Translations under genes and position numbers: made by a program
Shown: positions 9,217 through 19,515 of the stretch, piece by piece
Position numbering within the stretch: position 1 is the stretch's first letter
How the letters are laid out: each line of letters opens with the position of its first letter
The notes under the pieces: generated by a model
Told to the model about the DNA's origin: nothing
Seen by the model: the letters and a program-made list of their open reading frames with translations, nothing else
Databases searched by the model: none
DNA from: Pseudomonas sp. CC120222-01a
GTDB lineage: Bacteria > Pseudomonadota > Gammaproteobacteria > Pseudomonadales > Pseudomonadaceae
Length of the DNA: 64,000 nucleotides
Assembly (NCBI RefSeq): GCF_003097235.1
Contig: NZ_QEQQ01000021.1
Span: 34,829-98,828 of the forward strand
Direction: 5' to 3'

Positions 9217-10122
9217 TCAGGCCCTCGGGGGTTCCTTTTCGAAGAGCTGGCGCATGACTTCCAGATAGCGCCTGGCACCCAGGCCCAACGGCCGCGGCTT
9301 CAGCCAGATGATGTCCACCCACAGCCGCAACCGGCTGGCCATGTTGTCAAACCGCACCTCGGCCAGTGCCCCCGAGGCAATCAACGGCTCCACCAGCGGC
9401 TGCGGCAAATACGCCCAGCCCAGGCCGGACTGCACCAGGTCGAGCGTCGCCAGATAGCTGTCGGTCAACCATATCCGCCGCGACAGCACCATGCGCGGGT
9501 CCGAGCCGGTGGCCTTGCCCGAAGCCACGATGATCTGTCGCTGTTCGGCAAACGCTTCTTCAGGCAGCGGCGTGCCACTGTTGCTGCCAGCGGGATGACG
9601 CGGTGAAGCGACAGCCACCAGCAACTGGCTGCCCGCTTCGAGAAAGGACTCGCGCTCATCGATCCCCGGGCGCTCGAACACCAGCGCCAGTTGCACGCTG
9701 CCTTCATGCAGCAGGCGCACCGCTTCGGTCTGGGTTGCCGAGCGCACTTCGATCTCCAGGCTGGGAAACTCCTTCGCCAGGGTTTCCAGCGGCTGGCTCC
9801 AGCGGCCGGTCTGCAGCTCCGGGGCCATGGCGATGGTCAGGCGCTTTTCCAGCCCCTGGTGCAGTTGCAGGGCCTGGGCGTCGAGCAGGTTGAGCTGGCA
9901 GATCACCTGCCTGGCTTGCGGCTCCAGCGCCAGGGCAGCACTGGTAGGCAGGGCTTTACGTGTAGCGCGGTCGAACAGGGCCAGGTCCAGCTCGGCCTCC
10001 AGTTGCGCGATCGCCATGCTCACGGCCGACGGTACACGCCCCAGCTTGCGAGCGGCTGCAGAGAACGACCCGGCATCCATGACTGCAAGGAAAATTGCCA
10101 GTGAGTCGCTGGTAAAGGCCAT
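9217..10122 (-). CDS. LysR-family transcriptional regulator
   Basis: A 301-residue LysR-type regulator. An N-terminal winged helix-turn-helix (S-L-A-I-F-L-A-V-M-D-A-G-S-F-S-A-A-A-R-K-L-G) is followed by a periplasmic-binding-protein-like effector domain. The start M-A-F-T-S-D-S is preferred because it places the helix-turn-helix at the usual distance from the N-terminus; an upstream in-frame ATG would add 39 non-family residues and run into the divergent gene's leader. It is divergent from the amine oxidase gene (88 bp between starts), so it probably controls that gene and itself. The effector is unknown. Confidence 0.9.
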   Translation of the reverse strand: MAFTSDSLAIFLAVMDAGSFSAAARKLGRVPSAVSMAIAQLEAELDLALFDRATRKALPTSAALALEPQARQVICQLNLLDAQALQLHQGLEKRLTIAMAPELQTGRWSQPLETLAKEFPSLEIEVRSATQTEAVRLLHEGSVQLALVFERPGIDERESFLEAGSQLLVAVASPRHPAGSNSGTPLPEEAFAEQRQIIVASGKATGSDPRMVLSRRIWLTDSYLATLDLVQSGLGWAYLPQPLVEPLIASGALAEVRFDNMASRLRLWVDIIWLKPRPLGLGARRYLEVMRQLFEKEPPRA

Positions 10123-10210
10123 TGTCAGTGAACCTGATGATAATTGTCTTTTGTGGTTGGAAATTATGATCATTAATGCACAGCTCGGACAATCCCCCAA
10201 GGACAACAAC

Positions 10211-11434
10211 GTGCATAGACCCACGGCGTGGCATGTCACCCACTGGAGTACAGACCCGTTCAGCTTAGGAGCCTACAGCGCACTGCTGCCAGGCGGGACC
10301 GGGCAGCACCGAGCAGTCCTTGGCCAGGTGCTGGAAAGACGGCTGGTCATCGCCGGGGAGGCCTGTAGCGGCACTGCTCCGGCGATGACCCACGGGGCCT
10401 GGGAAGATGGCCTGCGTGCTGCCGAGGCGGCTTTGCATGCCGGCGCTCGCAAGGTGATTGTGATCGGCGCTGGTTGCGCGGGGCTGGCAGCTGCGCGGTC
10501 CTTGCATGAGCAAGGTATCGAATGCGTCGTTCTGGAGGCCAGGGGGCGAACGGGTGGGCGCACGCACACTATTGAACTGGGTGGCGTTAGGGCCGATGAA
10601 GGTGCTGCATGGCTTCAGCATTTCGCCGACAACCCCTTGGCCGCCCTTGCCCTGCAACAGGGGCTGGCTTGCGTCGAGACCGACTTCGGCAACCCGCTCG
10701 CTGCTGCGCGCGGCGGGGTGTTGCCTGACATCGACGGCGCTTGGTTGGCCCTGACAGAAGCTATTGATCGGCGGTTGCCCTTGTCCGATGCGATCGACCG
10801 CTACATGGCTAGCCTTGATCCAGCAGAGGTGCGCGCGACGCAATTCGCCATCGACGGCAACCTGGTACTGGAAGCGTGCCTGCCCGTGGCGCAGTTGTCG
10901 ATCTGCGCGCTGGACGAGGAGGGTGTAGGGCATGGAGATCGCATGCTGCCCGGTGGCTACAGCGAACTTGTAGATCGCCTGGCGCAGGGGCTGGATATCC
11001 GCCTGAACAGCCCGGTAACGTCCATCGACTGGTCAGGCGCGAAGGTCGTGGTCAATGACCAGTCGTGCGATTTCTGCATTTGCACAGTCCCTCTAGGCGT
11101 GCTGAAAACGCTGCACTTCAACCCTGTGTTGCCAGACGCACAGCAACAAGCACTGGCACATCTGGCAATGGGCAAGCTGGAAAAGGTGATTCTGCAATTC
11201 GATGAGCGCTGGTGGCCGCGTTCACCCTCGGGTTACCTACGCTGGTACGACGAGCCTGCCAGTTGGGGGGAGTGGCTGGACCTGACCGACACGGTGGGCA
11301 AGCCCACCATTGCCGGGTTGATTGCCGCCGATGCGATCGAGCGGCAGTTCACCGGGCGTACCGATGAGCAGATCGCCATGGCTGCCTGCGCGGCTTTACA
11401 GGCGTGGGCCGCAGCGCTGGGGCCCACACCTTGA
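10211..11434 (+). CDS. Flavin amine oxidase-like protein with circularly permuted order
   Basis: A 407-residue FAD-dependent oxidoreductase of the monoamine oxidase superfamily. The GTG start is supported by AAGGA 7 bp upstream; an ATG at 10166 is in frame but lacks a site. The Rossmann motif V-I-V-I-G-A-G-C-A-G followed by E-A-R-G-R-T-G-G-R lies only at about residues 80-115. Before it, at about 8-70, is the block that normally ends these enzymes: W-S-T-D-P-F-S-L-G-A-Y-S, then A-G-E-A-C-S and H-G-A-W-E-D-G-L-R-A-A. The C-terminus (A-L-Q-A-W-A-A-A-L-G) stops where that block would ordinarily begin. This looks like a circular permutation rather than a truncation. The substrate is unknown. It is divergent from the LysR gene and convergent with the aminotransferase fusion, 3 bp apart. 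Confidence 0.8.
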   Translation: MHRPTAWHVTHWSTDPFSLGAYSALLPGGTGQHRAVLGQVLERRLVIAGEACSGTAPAMTHGAWEDGLRAAEAALHAGARKVIVIGAGCAGLAAARSLHEQGIECVVLEARGRTGGRTHTIELGGVRADEGAAWLQHFADNPLAALALQQGLACVETDFGNPLAAARGGVLPDIDGAWLALTEAIDRRLPLSDAIDRYMASLDPAEVRATQFAIDGNLVLEACLPVAQLSICALDEEGVGHGDRMLPGGYSELVDRLAQGLDIRLNSPVTSIDWSGAKVVVNDQSCDFCICTVPLGVLKTLHFNPVLPDAQQQALAHLAMGKLEKVILQFDERWWPRSPSGYLRWYDEPASWGEWLDLTDTVGKPTIAGLIAADAIERQFTGRTDEQIAMAACAALQAWAAALGPTP

Positions 11435-11437
11435 CAG

Positions 11438-14368
<2,931 letters not shown>

Positions 14369-14539
14369 GGGCTCTACCGTTGTTGCTGGGAGTTGACTGG
14401 AGAGAATCTATTCCCGATCTGGCTGATGATGAAAGACGATCGTGATCAGAATTTTTGATGAGTGGTCGGGTGGGCGAGGTGCCTGTCGTGGGATCACAGC
14501 AGGGCTGACAGGTGCTTGCCACAACAGTTGCAGAGCCTG

Positions 14540-14798
14540 TGAGATCGAGCGCCGCCCGTGCGGCGCATCGCGGGCAAGCCCGCTCCCACATCTGTTTCGG
14601 GCCAGTCACTCCTGTGCCGCCAACAGGATCCGCCCTGGTGCATGGCTGGAGACAGGTGGAGCGGCATCAGCGTCCACCGAGATACATCGACATGCCAACA
14701 AGGCGGTCCCTGTTGGCTTCACAGGAGAGATTGGCCCGAAACAGATGTGGGAGCGGGCTTGCCCGCGATGCGCCGCGCGGGCGGCGCTCGATCTGATA
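14540..14798. repeat. ~260-bp imperfect inverted repeat (REP pair / MITE-like)
   Basis: The 490-bp stretch between the fusion gene and the next small gene is dominated by two arms of roughly 95 bp (about 14540-14634 and 14701-14798). They are near-perfect reverse complements; the outer ~65 bp of each carries a REP core (GCGGGCAAGCCCGCTCCCACA) and the sequence continues inward through CCTGTG..CCAACAGG. The arms give the same peptide on opposite strands, which explains the spurious short ORFs there. No transposase is present. It may be a non-autonomous mobile element or a paired REP (BIME). Confidence 0.75.
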
Positions 14799-14858
14799 GG
14801 CGCTGCACATCTGTCGGCGAACACCTGGTGGCCGTGATGCGTTACCAGCCCCGGCCGA

Positions 14859-15122
14859 TCAATGCCTCATGCCGAGTTCGGCGTCATCCATCAGCGCCTT
14901 GGCCATCGCGCTCAGATAATGAGAAGCCCAGATCATCATCGGTTTCTCGTCCATCAGGCCAAGAATGGTCAGTTCCCGCACATAGCCCATGAGTTCCGAG
15001 GCCTGTTCACGGGCATCCTGGCAAGGAATGCCGGGTTCGATGCGGAACAGTGGGTGGGTCTGGTTTTCACCTTGGAAGAAGGTGGTCTTGCCGACAGTGC
15101 ATTGGGGGTTGTCTGTGGACAT
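14859..15122 (-). CDS. DUF3077-type small protein
   Basis: An 87-residue acidic soluble protein starting M-S-T-D-N-P-Q. The core (F-R-I-E-P-G-I-P-C-Q-D-A-R-E-Q-A-S-E-L, then M-I-W-A-S-H-Y-L-S-A-M-A-K-A-L-M-D-D) matches my memory of the DUF3077 family, which is common in P. putida and related species and has no known function. The start is chosen because GGGAG precedes it; upstream in-frame ATGs would run into the adjacent REP palindrome. It sits next to another small pseudomonad protein on the same strand, separated by that REP. Confidence 0.75.
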   Translation of the reverse strand: MSTDNPQCTVGKTTFFQGENQTHPLFRIEPGIPCQDAREQASELMGYVRELTILGLMDEKPMMIWASHYLSAMAKALMDDAELGMRH

Positions 15123-15152
15123 TGTGTAAATCTCCCTGAAATCTCTATTGCT

Positions 15153-15238
15153 TGGTCTGGCCTCTTCGCGGGCACGCCCGCACACAGGGGTACGCAATCC
15201 CCTGTGGGAGCGGGCGTGCCCGCGAAGAGGCCAGACCA
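15153..15238. repeat. REP palindrome between two small genes
   Basis: Very strong 86-bp palindrome: arms beginning TGGTCTGGCCTCTTCGCGGG and ending in the exact complement, with the CGGGC(A/G)TGCCCG core of pseudomonad REPs. It can form a long hairpin in RNA from either strand and lies between the DUF3077-type gene and its upstream neighbour, so it may decouple their expression. Confidence 0.85.
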
Positions 15239-15258
15239 GCCAGCACATCACCTGAGCC

Positions 15259-15501
15259 TCAGTGCAAAGTCCGAGGCCCAGTGGGCATCTGCACCTGAAT
15301 TAAGGCTGACTCGAGCAAAGCCCGCAGCGCTTCCATTTCATGCATCGAGGTCATCATCAGGATCGACGACGGTGATTTGGGATGTAGCAACAACGCCTGT
15401 TGCACCACGGTCGCCGCGCATAGCGCGTAGTCCGCAGCCTGAATAAGCGTGTCTTCAAGGGAATGAAAATCGTGGGGTGGATCGGGGACAATCTTCAGCA
15501 T
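15259..15501 (-). CDS. Small pseudomonad protein (DUF3077/DUF6124-associated type)
   Basis: An 80-residue protein of unknown function starting M-L-K-I-V-P-D-P-P-H. Conserved-looking core: T-L-I-Q-A-A-D-Y-A-L-C-A, then S-I-L-M-M-T-S-M-H-E-M-E-A-L-R-A-L-L-E-S-A-L. The ribosome site decides the start: GGAG abuts an ATG at 15507 directly but lies 6 bp from the ATG at 15501, so the latter is used. Proteins with this N-terminal V-P-D-P-P pattern are, from memory, repeatedly found beside DUF3077 genes in Pseudomonas. The exact family name is uncertain. Confidence 0.7.
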   Translation of the reverse strand: MLKIVPDPPHDFHSLEDTLIQAADYALCAATVVQQALLLHPKSPSSILMMTSMHEMEALRALLESALIQVQMPTGPRTLH

Positions 15502-15816
15502 ATACATCTCCTTTTTTCCGGTTTTGCTGCCATCCGTCCGCTGTCAAACGGTTGGGTGGCAGCTGTGCGCGGGTTGACAGACCGGTGGAAAGAAAGGAAA
15601 GACCGGCGCACGCAAGCGTGCCCACACGCACAGCCGCCATTGAGGGCGACGCGGGTGCACTAACTTTCAATTCCGGCCTGTCAAAGCCGCATCGCTGATG
15701 TTCAGCGACCAACCGAGACTAGGGCTCGACCCACACAGCCGCAACGGAAAAAGAGCGCCCGGAGTATCTTTGGGAAATGGACTACAAACCAGCGGTTAAA
15801 TCTGATTCTGAATGCT
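15502..15816. other. Gene-free stretch between a small gene and nppD
   Basis: About 315 bp without a supported gene. It should contain the promoter of the small gene at 15259-15501; two TTGACA-like hexamers on the minus strand (near 15547-15542 and 15684-15679) are candidates, but no convincing -10 partner was found. A short ORF on the minus strand here overlaps the nppD end and looks spurious. No clear terminator for the npp operon was seen. Confidence 0.4.
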
Positions 15817-17418
15817 TCAAACGTCCGCCAAAAACGCTGCCTCAAGCAGTTGCTTTGTATAAACATGTTGCGGCGCATGGAAGATCTCCCGCGCATCCCC
15901 TTGCTCCACCACATGCCCATGCTTGATCACCATCAACTGGTGGCTCAGCGCTTTCACCACTGCAAGGTCGTGGCTAATGAACAAGTAAGTCAGGTTGTAC
16001 TTGGCCTGCAGATTCCTCAGCAACTCCACCACCTGCCGCTGCACCGTGCGGTCCAGCGCCGAGGTGGGCTCATCCAGCAAAATCAGCGCGGGTTTCAGTA
16101 CCAACGCGCGGGCTATGGCGATCCGCTGTCGCTGACCACCGGAAAATTCATGCGGGTATCGATGGCGGGTGCGCGGGTCCAGCCCCACTTCCTCCAGCGC
16201 CGCAACGATTGCGGCTTCCTGCTCTTCAGGCGTGCCGATCTTGTGAATCCGCAGCCCCTCGCCAACGATATCCGCCACACACATGCGCGGGCTCAGGCTG
16301 CCGAAGGGGTCCTGAAATACCACCTGCATTTCCCGCCGCAGCGGCCGCACTGCCTTCTGGTTCATCCCTTCGAGCTGCTGCCCATGAAAGCGGATCCCGC
16401 CCTGGCTGGAGATCAAGCGCAGAATCGCCAGGCCCAGTGTCGACTTGCCCGACCCGGATTCGCCAACAATCCCCAACGTCTGCCCCTGGGGCAGGCTGAA
16501 GTTGATCCCGTCCACCGCCTTCACGTGGTCAACCGTCTTGCGCAACAGCCCCTTCTTGATCGGGAACCACACCTTCAGGTCTTTCACCTCCAGCAACGGC
16601 GCCCCGATCGGGTTATGCGCCGGCAACCCGCTGGGTTCGGCATTGATCAGCATCTGCGTGTAGTGATGCTGCGGCGCACTGAACAGGGTGGCGCACTCAG
16701 CCTGTTCGACGATCTGCCCGCGCTGCATCACGCACACGCGGTGGGCGATACGGCGCACCAGGTTGAGATCGTGGCTGATCAGCAGCAGGGCCATGCCTAA
16801 CTTTGCCTGCAGCTTTTTCAACAGGTCGAGGATCTTCAACTGCACGGTCACATCCAGCGCCGTGGTCGGCTCGTCGGCAATCAATAGCTCCGGCTCGTTG
16901 GCCAGGGCCATGGCGATCATTACCCGCTGGCGCTGGCCGCCGGACAGTTCATGGGGCAGGGCCTTCAGGCGCTTGCGCGGTTCGGGGATGCCGACCAATT
17001 CCAGCAGTTCCAGTGTGCGCGCTGTGGCTTCCTTGCCGGTCAGGCCCTTGTGCAGCAGGAGGATTTCGTTGATCTGCTTTTCGATGCAGTGCAGCGGGTT
17101 CAGCGAGGTCATCGGCTCCTGGAAGATCATCGCGATGCGGTTGCCGCGAATACGTTGCAGGGTCTTCTCGTTCTGCTGCAGCAGGTCCTTGCCTTCATAG
17201 CGGATGCTGCCGCTGGGGTGACGGGCCAGCGGATAGGGCAGCAGGCGGAGGATCGAGTGCGCGGTGACGGATTTGCCCGAGCCGCTTTCGCCGACCAGGG
17301 CCAGGGTCTCGCCCTTGCGGATGTCGAAGCTGATGCCATCGACCACCCGGTTGACCTGCTCGCCGGTGACAAACTCCACCGCCAGGTCGCGCACTTCGAT
17401 CAGGTTCTGTTCGCTCAT
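15817..17418 (-). CDS. nppD: Oligopeptide ABC transporter ATP-binding protein NppD (YejF type)
   Basis: A 533-residue double ATPase with two complete ABC cassettes in one chain, as in YejF. Cassette 1 has Walker A G-E-S-G-S-G-K-S around residue 40 and signature L-S-G-G-Q; cassette 2 has Walker A around residue 317 and signature F-S-G-G-Q with D-E-P-T-S-A-L-D. It energises peptide import through NppB/NppC. In P. aeruginosa the orthologous nppA1A2BCD system takes up peptidyl-nucleoside antibiotics such as pacidamycin; E. coli Yej imports microcin C. The start M-S-E-Q-N-L follows GAGGAAG one base after the nppC stop; an upstream ATG at 17442 lacks this support. Confidence 0.93.
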   Translation of the reverse strand: MSEQNLIEVRDLAVEFVTGEQVNRVVDGISFDIRKGETLALVGESGSGKSVTAHSILRLLPYPLARHPSGSIRYEGKDLLQQNEKTLQRIRGNRIAMIFQEPMTSLNPLHCIEKQINEILLLHKGLTGKEATARTLELLELVGIPEPRKRLKALPHELSGGQRQRVMIAMALANEPELLIADEPTTALDVTVQLKILDLLKKLQAKLGMALLLISHDLNLVRRIAHRVCVMQRGQIVEQAECATLFSAPQHHYTQMLINAEPSGLPAHNPIGAPLLEVKDLKVWFPIKKGLLRKTVDHVKAVDGINFSLPQGQTLGIVGESGSGKSTLGLAILRLISSQGGIRFHGQQLEGMNQKAVRPLRREMQVVFQDPFGSLSPRMCVADIVGEGLRIHKIGTPEEQEAAIVAALEEVGLDPRTRHRYPHEFSGGQRQRIAIARALVLKPALILLDEPTSALDRTVQRQVVELLRNLQAKYNLTYLFISHDLAVVKALSHQLMVIKHGHVVEQGDAREIFHAPQHVYTKQLLEAAFLADV

Positions 17419-17419
17419 T

Positions 17420-18439
17420 TCACTTCCTCGGGTCGAAGGCATCGCGGGCGGATTCGCCGATGAACACCAGCAGGCTCAGCATGATCGCCAGCACGGCGAA
17501 GGCGCTGATGCCCAGCCACGGGGCTTGCAGGTTGGACTTGCCTTGTGCCACCAGCTCACCCAGCGACGGTGCGCCAGGGGGCAGGCCGAAGCCGAGGAAG
17601 TCCAGCGCGGTCAGGGTGCCGATGGCACCGGTGAGGATGAACGGCATGAAAGTCATGGTCGAGATCATGGCATTGGGCAGGATGTGCCGGTACATGATCG
17701 CGCCGTTGCGCATGCCCAGGGCGCGGGCCGCGCGAACGTACTCAAGGTTGCGCCCGCGCAGGAACTCGGCGCGCACCACGTCCACCAGGCTCATCCACGA
17801 GAACAGCAGCATGATGCCCAGCAGCCACCAGAAGTTGGGCTGCACGAAGCTGGCAAGGATGATCAGCAGGTACAGCACCGGCAGGCCGGACCAGATTTCA
17901 AGGAAGCGCTGCCCGGCCAGGTCCACCCAGCCGCCGTAGAAACCCTGCAGGGCGCCGGCGATGACGCCGACGATGGAGCTGAGCACGGTCAGGGTGAGTG
18001 CGAACAGTACTGACACCCGGAAGCCGTAGATCACCCGTGCCAACACGTCGCGGCCCTGGTCGTCGGTACCCAGCCAGTTGTCCGCCGAGGGCGGCGCCGG
18101 AGCCGGTACGCGCAAGTCGTAGTTGATGCTCTGGTAGCTGAACGGGATCGGCGCCCAGACCACGAAGCTGTCTTTCTTCTCCAGCAAATCGCGGATGTAC
18201 GGGCTCTTGTAGTTGGCCTCCAGCGGGAATTCACCGCCGAAGGTGGTTTCCGGGTAGCGCTTGAATGCCGGGAAGTACCACGAGCCGTCGTAGCGCACGG
18301 CAATCGGCTTGTCGTTGGCGATCAGCTCGGCGCCCAGGCTCAGGCCGAACAGGATCAGGAACAGCCACAGCGACCACCAGCCTCGGCGGTTGGCCTTGAA
18401 GCGCTCGAAGCGCCGGCGGTTGAGGGGGGACAGGGCCAT
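17420..18439 (-). CDS. nppC: ABC transporter permease NppC (YejE type)
   Basis: Inner-membrane permease of 339 residues with an N-terminal span (W-W-S-L-W-L-F-L-I-L-F), a long periplasmic segment and the binding-protein-dependent permease domain. The EAA-like cytoplasmic loop reads V-R-A-A-R-A-L-G-M-R-N-G-A-I-M-Y-R-H-I-L-P-N-A. Substrate would be oligopeptides or peptide-like antibiotics by family. It sits in a tight run: 1 bp from nppB upstream and from nppD downstream. Confidence 0.93.
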   Translation of the reverse strand: MALSPLNRRRFERFKANRRGWWSLWLFLILFGLSLGAELIANDKPIAVRYDGSWYFPAFKRYPETTFGGEFPLEANYKSPYIRDLLEKKDSFVVWAPIPFSYQSINYDLRVPAPAPPSADNWLGTDDQGRDVLARVIYGFRVSVLFALTLTVLSSIVGVIAGALQGFYGGWVDLAGQRFLEIWSGLPVLYLLIILASFVQPNFWWLLGIMLLFSWMSLVDVVRAEFLRGRNLEYVRAARALGMRNGAIMYRHILPNAMISTMTFMPFILTGAIGTLTALDFLGFGLPPGAPSLGELVAQGKSNLQAPWLGISAFAVLAIMLSLLVFIGESARDAFDPRK

Positions 18440-18440
18440 G

Positions 18441-19514
18441 TCAGTGCTCCCGGCTGGCGAAGTCGATGCGCGGATCGACCAGGGTGTAGGTCAGGTCGCC
18501 GATCAGTTTCACCACCAGCCCGAGCAGGGTGAAGATGAACAGGGTGCCGAAGACCACCGGGTAGTCGCGGTTGATCGCCGCTTCGAAACTCATCAGGCCC
18601 AGGCCATCGAGGCTGAAGATCACCTCGATCAGCAGGGAGCCGGTGAAGAAGATGCCGATGAACGCCGACGGGAAGCCGGCGATCACCAGCAGCATGGCGT
18701 TGCGGAACACATGCCCGTACAGCACCCGCGGCCGGCTCAGGCCCTTGGCCTTGGCGGTGACCACGTACTGCTTGTTGATCTCGTCGAGGAAGCTGTTCTT
18801 GGTCAGCAGGGTCATGGTGGCGAAGTTGCCGATCACCAGTGCGGTGATCGGCAGCACCAGGTGCCAGAAGTAGTCCAGCACCTTGCCCGTGGTAGACAGT
18901 TCGTCGAAGTTGTTCGAGGTCAGGCCGCGCAACGGGAACCAGTCGAAATAGCTGCCACCGGCGAACAGCACGATCAGCAGGATGGCGAACAGGAACGCCG
19001 GGATGGCGTAGCCGACGATGATCGCCGAGCTGGTCCAGACGTCGAAGTGGCTGCCATGGCGCACGGCCTTGGCGATGCCCAGCGGGATCGACACCAGGTA
19101 CATGATCAGCGTGCTCCACAGCCCCAGCGAGATCGACACCGGCATCTTCTCGGCGATCAGGTCGATGACCTTGGCGTCACGGAAGAAGCTGTCGCCGAAG
19201 TCCAGCGTGGCGTAGTTCTTGACCATGATCCACAGGCGTTCGGGCGCCGACTTGTCGAAGCCGTACATGTGCTCGATCTCGGCGATCAGCGCCGGGTCCA
19301 GGCCTTGGGCGCCACGGTAATTGGAACCGGCTACCGAAACTTCGGCGCCGCCGCCAGCGATGCGGCTGGTGGCGCCCTCGAAACCTTCGAGCTTGGCGAT
19401 CATCTGCTCCACCGGGCCGCCGGGGGCGGCCTGGACGATGATGAAGTTGATGATCAGGATACCGAACAGGGTCGGGATGATCAGCAGCAGGCGGCGCAGG
19501 ATATAGGCCAGCAT
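18441..19514 (-). CDS. nppB: ABC transporter permease NppB (YejB type)
   Basis: Inner-membrane permease of 357 residues. The N-terminus (M-L-A-Y-I-L-R-R-L-L-L-I-I-P-T-L-F-G-I-L) is the characteristic first span of DppB/OppB/YejB permeases, and the EAA-like loop is T-A-K-A-K-G-L-S-R-P-R-V-L-Y-G-H-V-F-R-N-A. It pairs with NppC to form the channel. Spacing to the genes on both sides is one base, so it is co-translated with the operon. Confidence 0.93.
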   Translation of the reverse strand: MLAYILRRLLLIIPTLFGILIINFIIVQAAPGGPVEQMIAKLEGFEGATSRIAGGGAEVSVAGSNYRGAQGLDPALIAEIEHMYGFDKSAPERLWIMVKNYATLDFGDSFFRDAKVIDLIAEKMPVSISLGLWSTLIMYLVSIPLGIAKAVRHGSHFDVWTSSAIIVGYAIPAFLFAILLIVLFAGGSYFDWFPLRGLTSNNFDELSTTGKVLDYFWHLVLPITALVIGNFATMTLLTKNSFLDEINKQYVVTAKAKGLSRPRVLYGHVFRNAMLLVIAGFPSAFIGIFFTGSLLIEVIFSLDGLGLMSFEAAINRDYPVVFGTLFIFTLLGLVVKLIGDLTYTLVDPRIDFASREH

Positions 19515-19515
19515 G

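Noticed and set aside
10166..11434. Amine oxidase as a truncated or frameshifted pseudogene
   Set aside because: The missing C-terminal block is present intact at the N-terminus in the same frame with a good ribosome site; permutation explains it better.
14442..14992. Several short ORFs on both strands in the 14.4-15.0 kb region
   Set aside because: They translate the arms of the large inverted repeat, giving the same peptide from both strands.
15702..15920. A 72-residue ORF on the minus strand
   Set aside because: Overlaps the nppD 3' end, basic random composition, no ribosome site.
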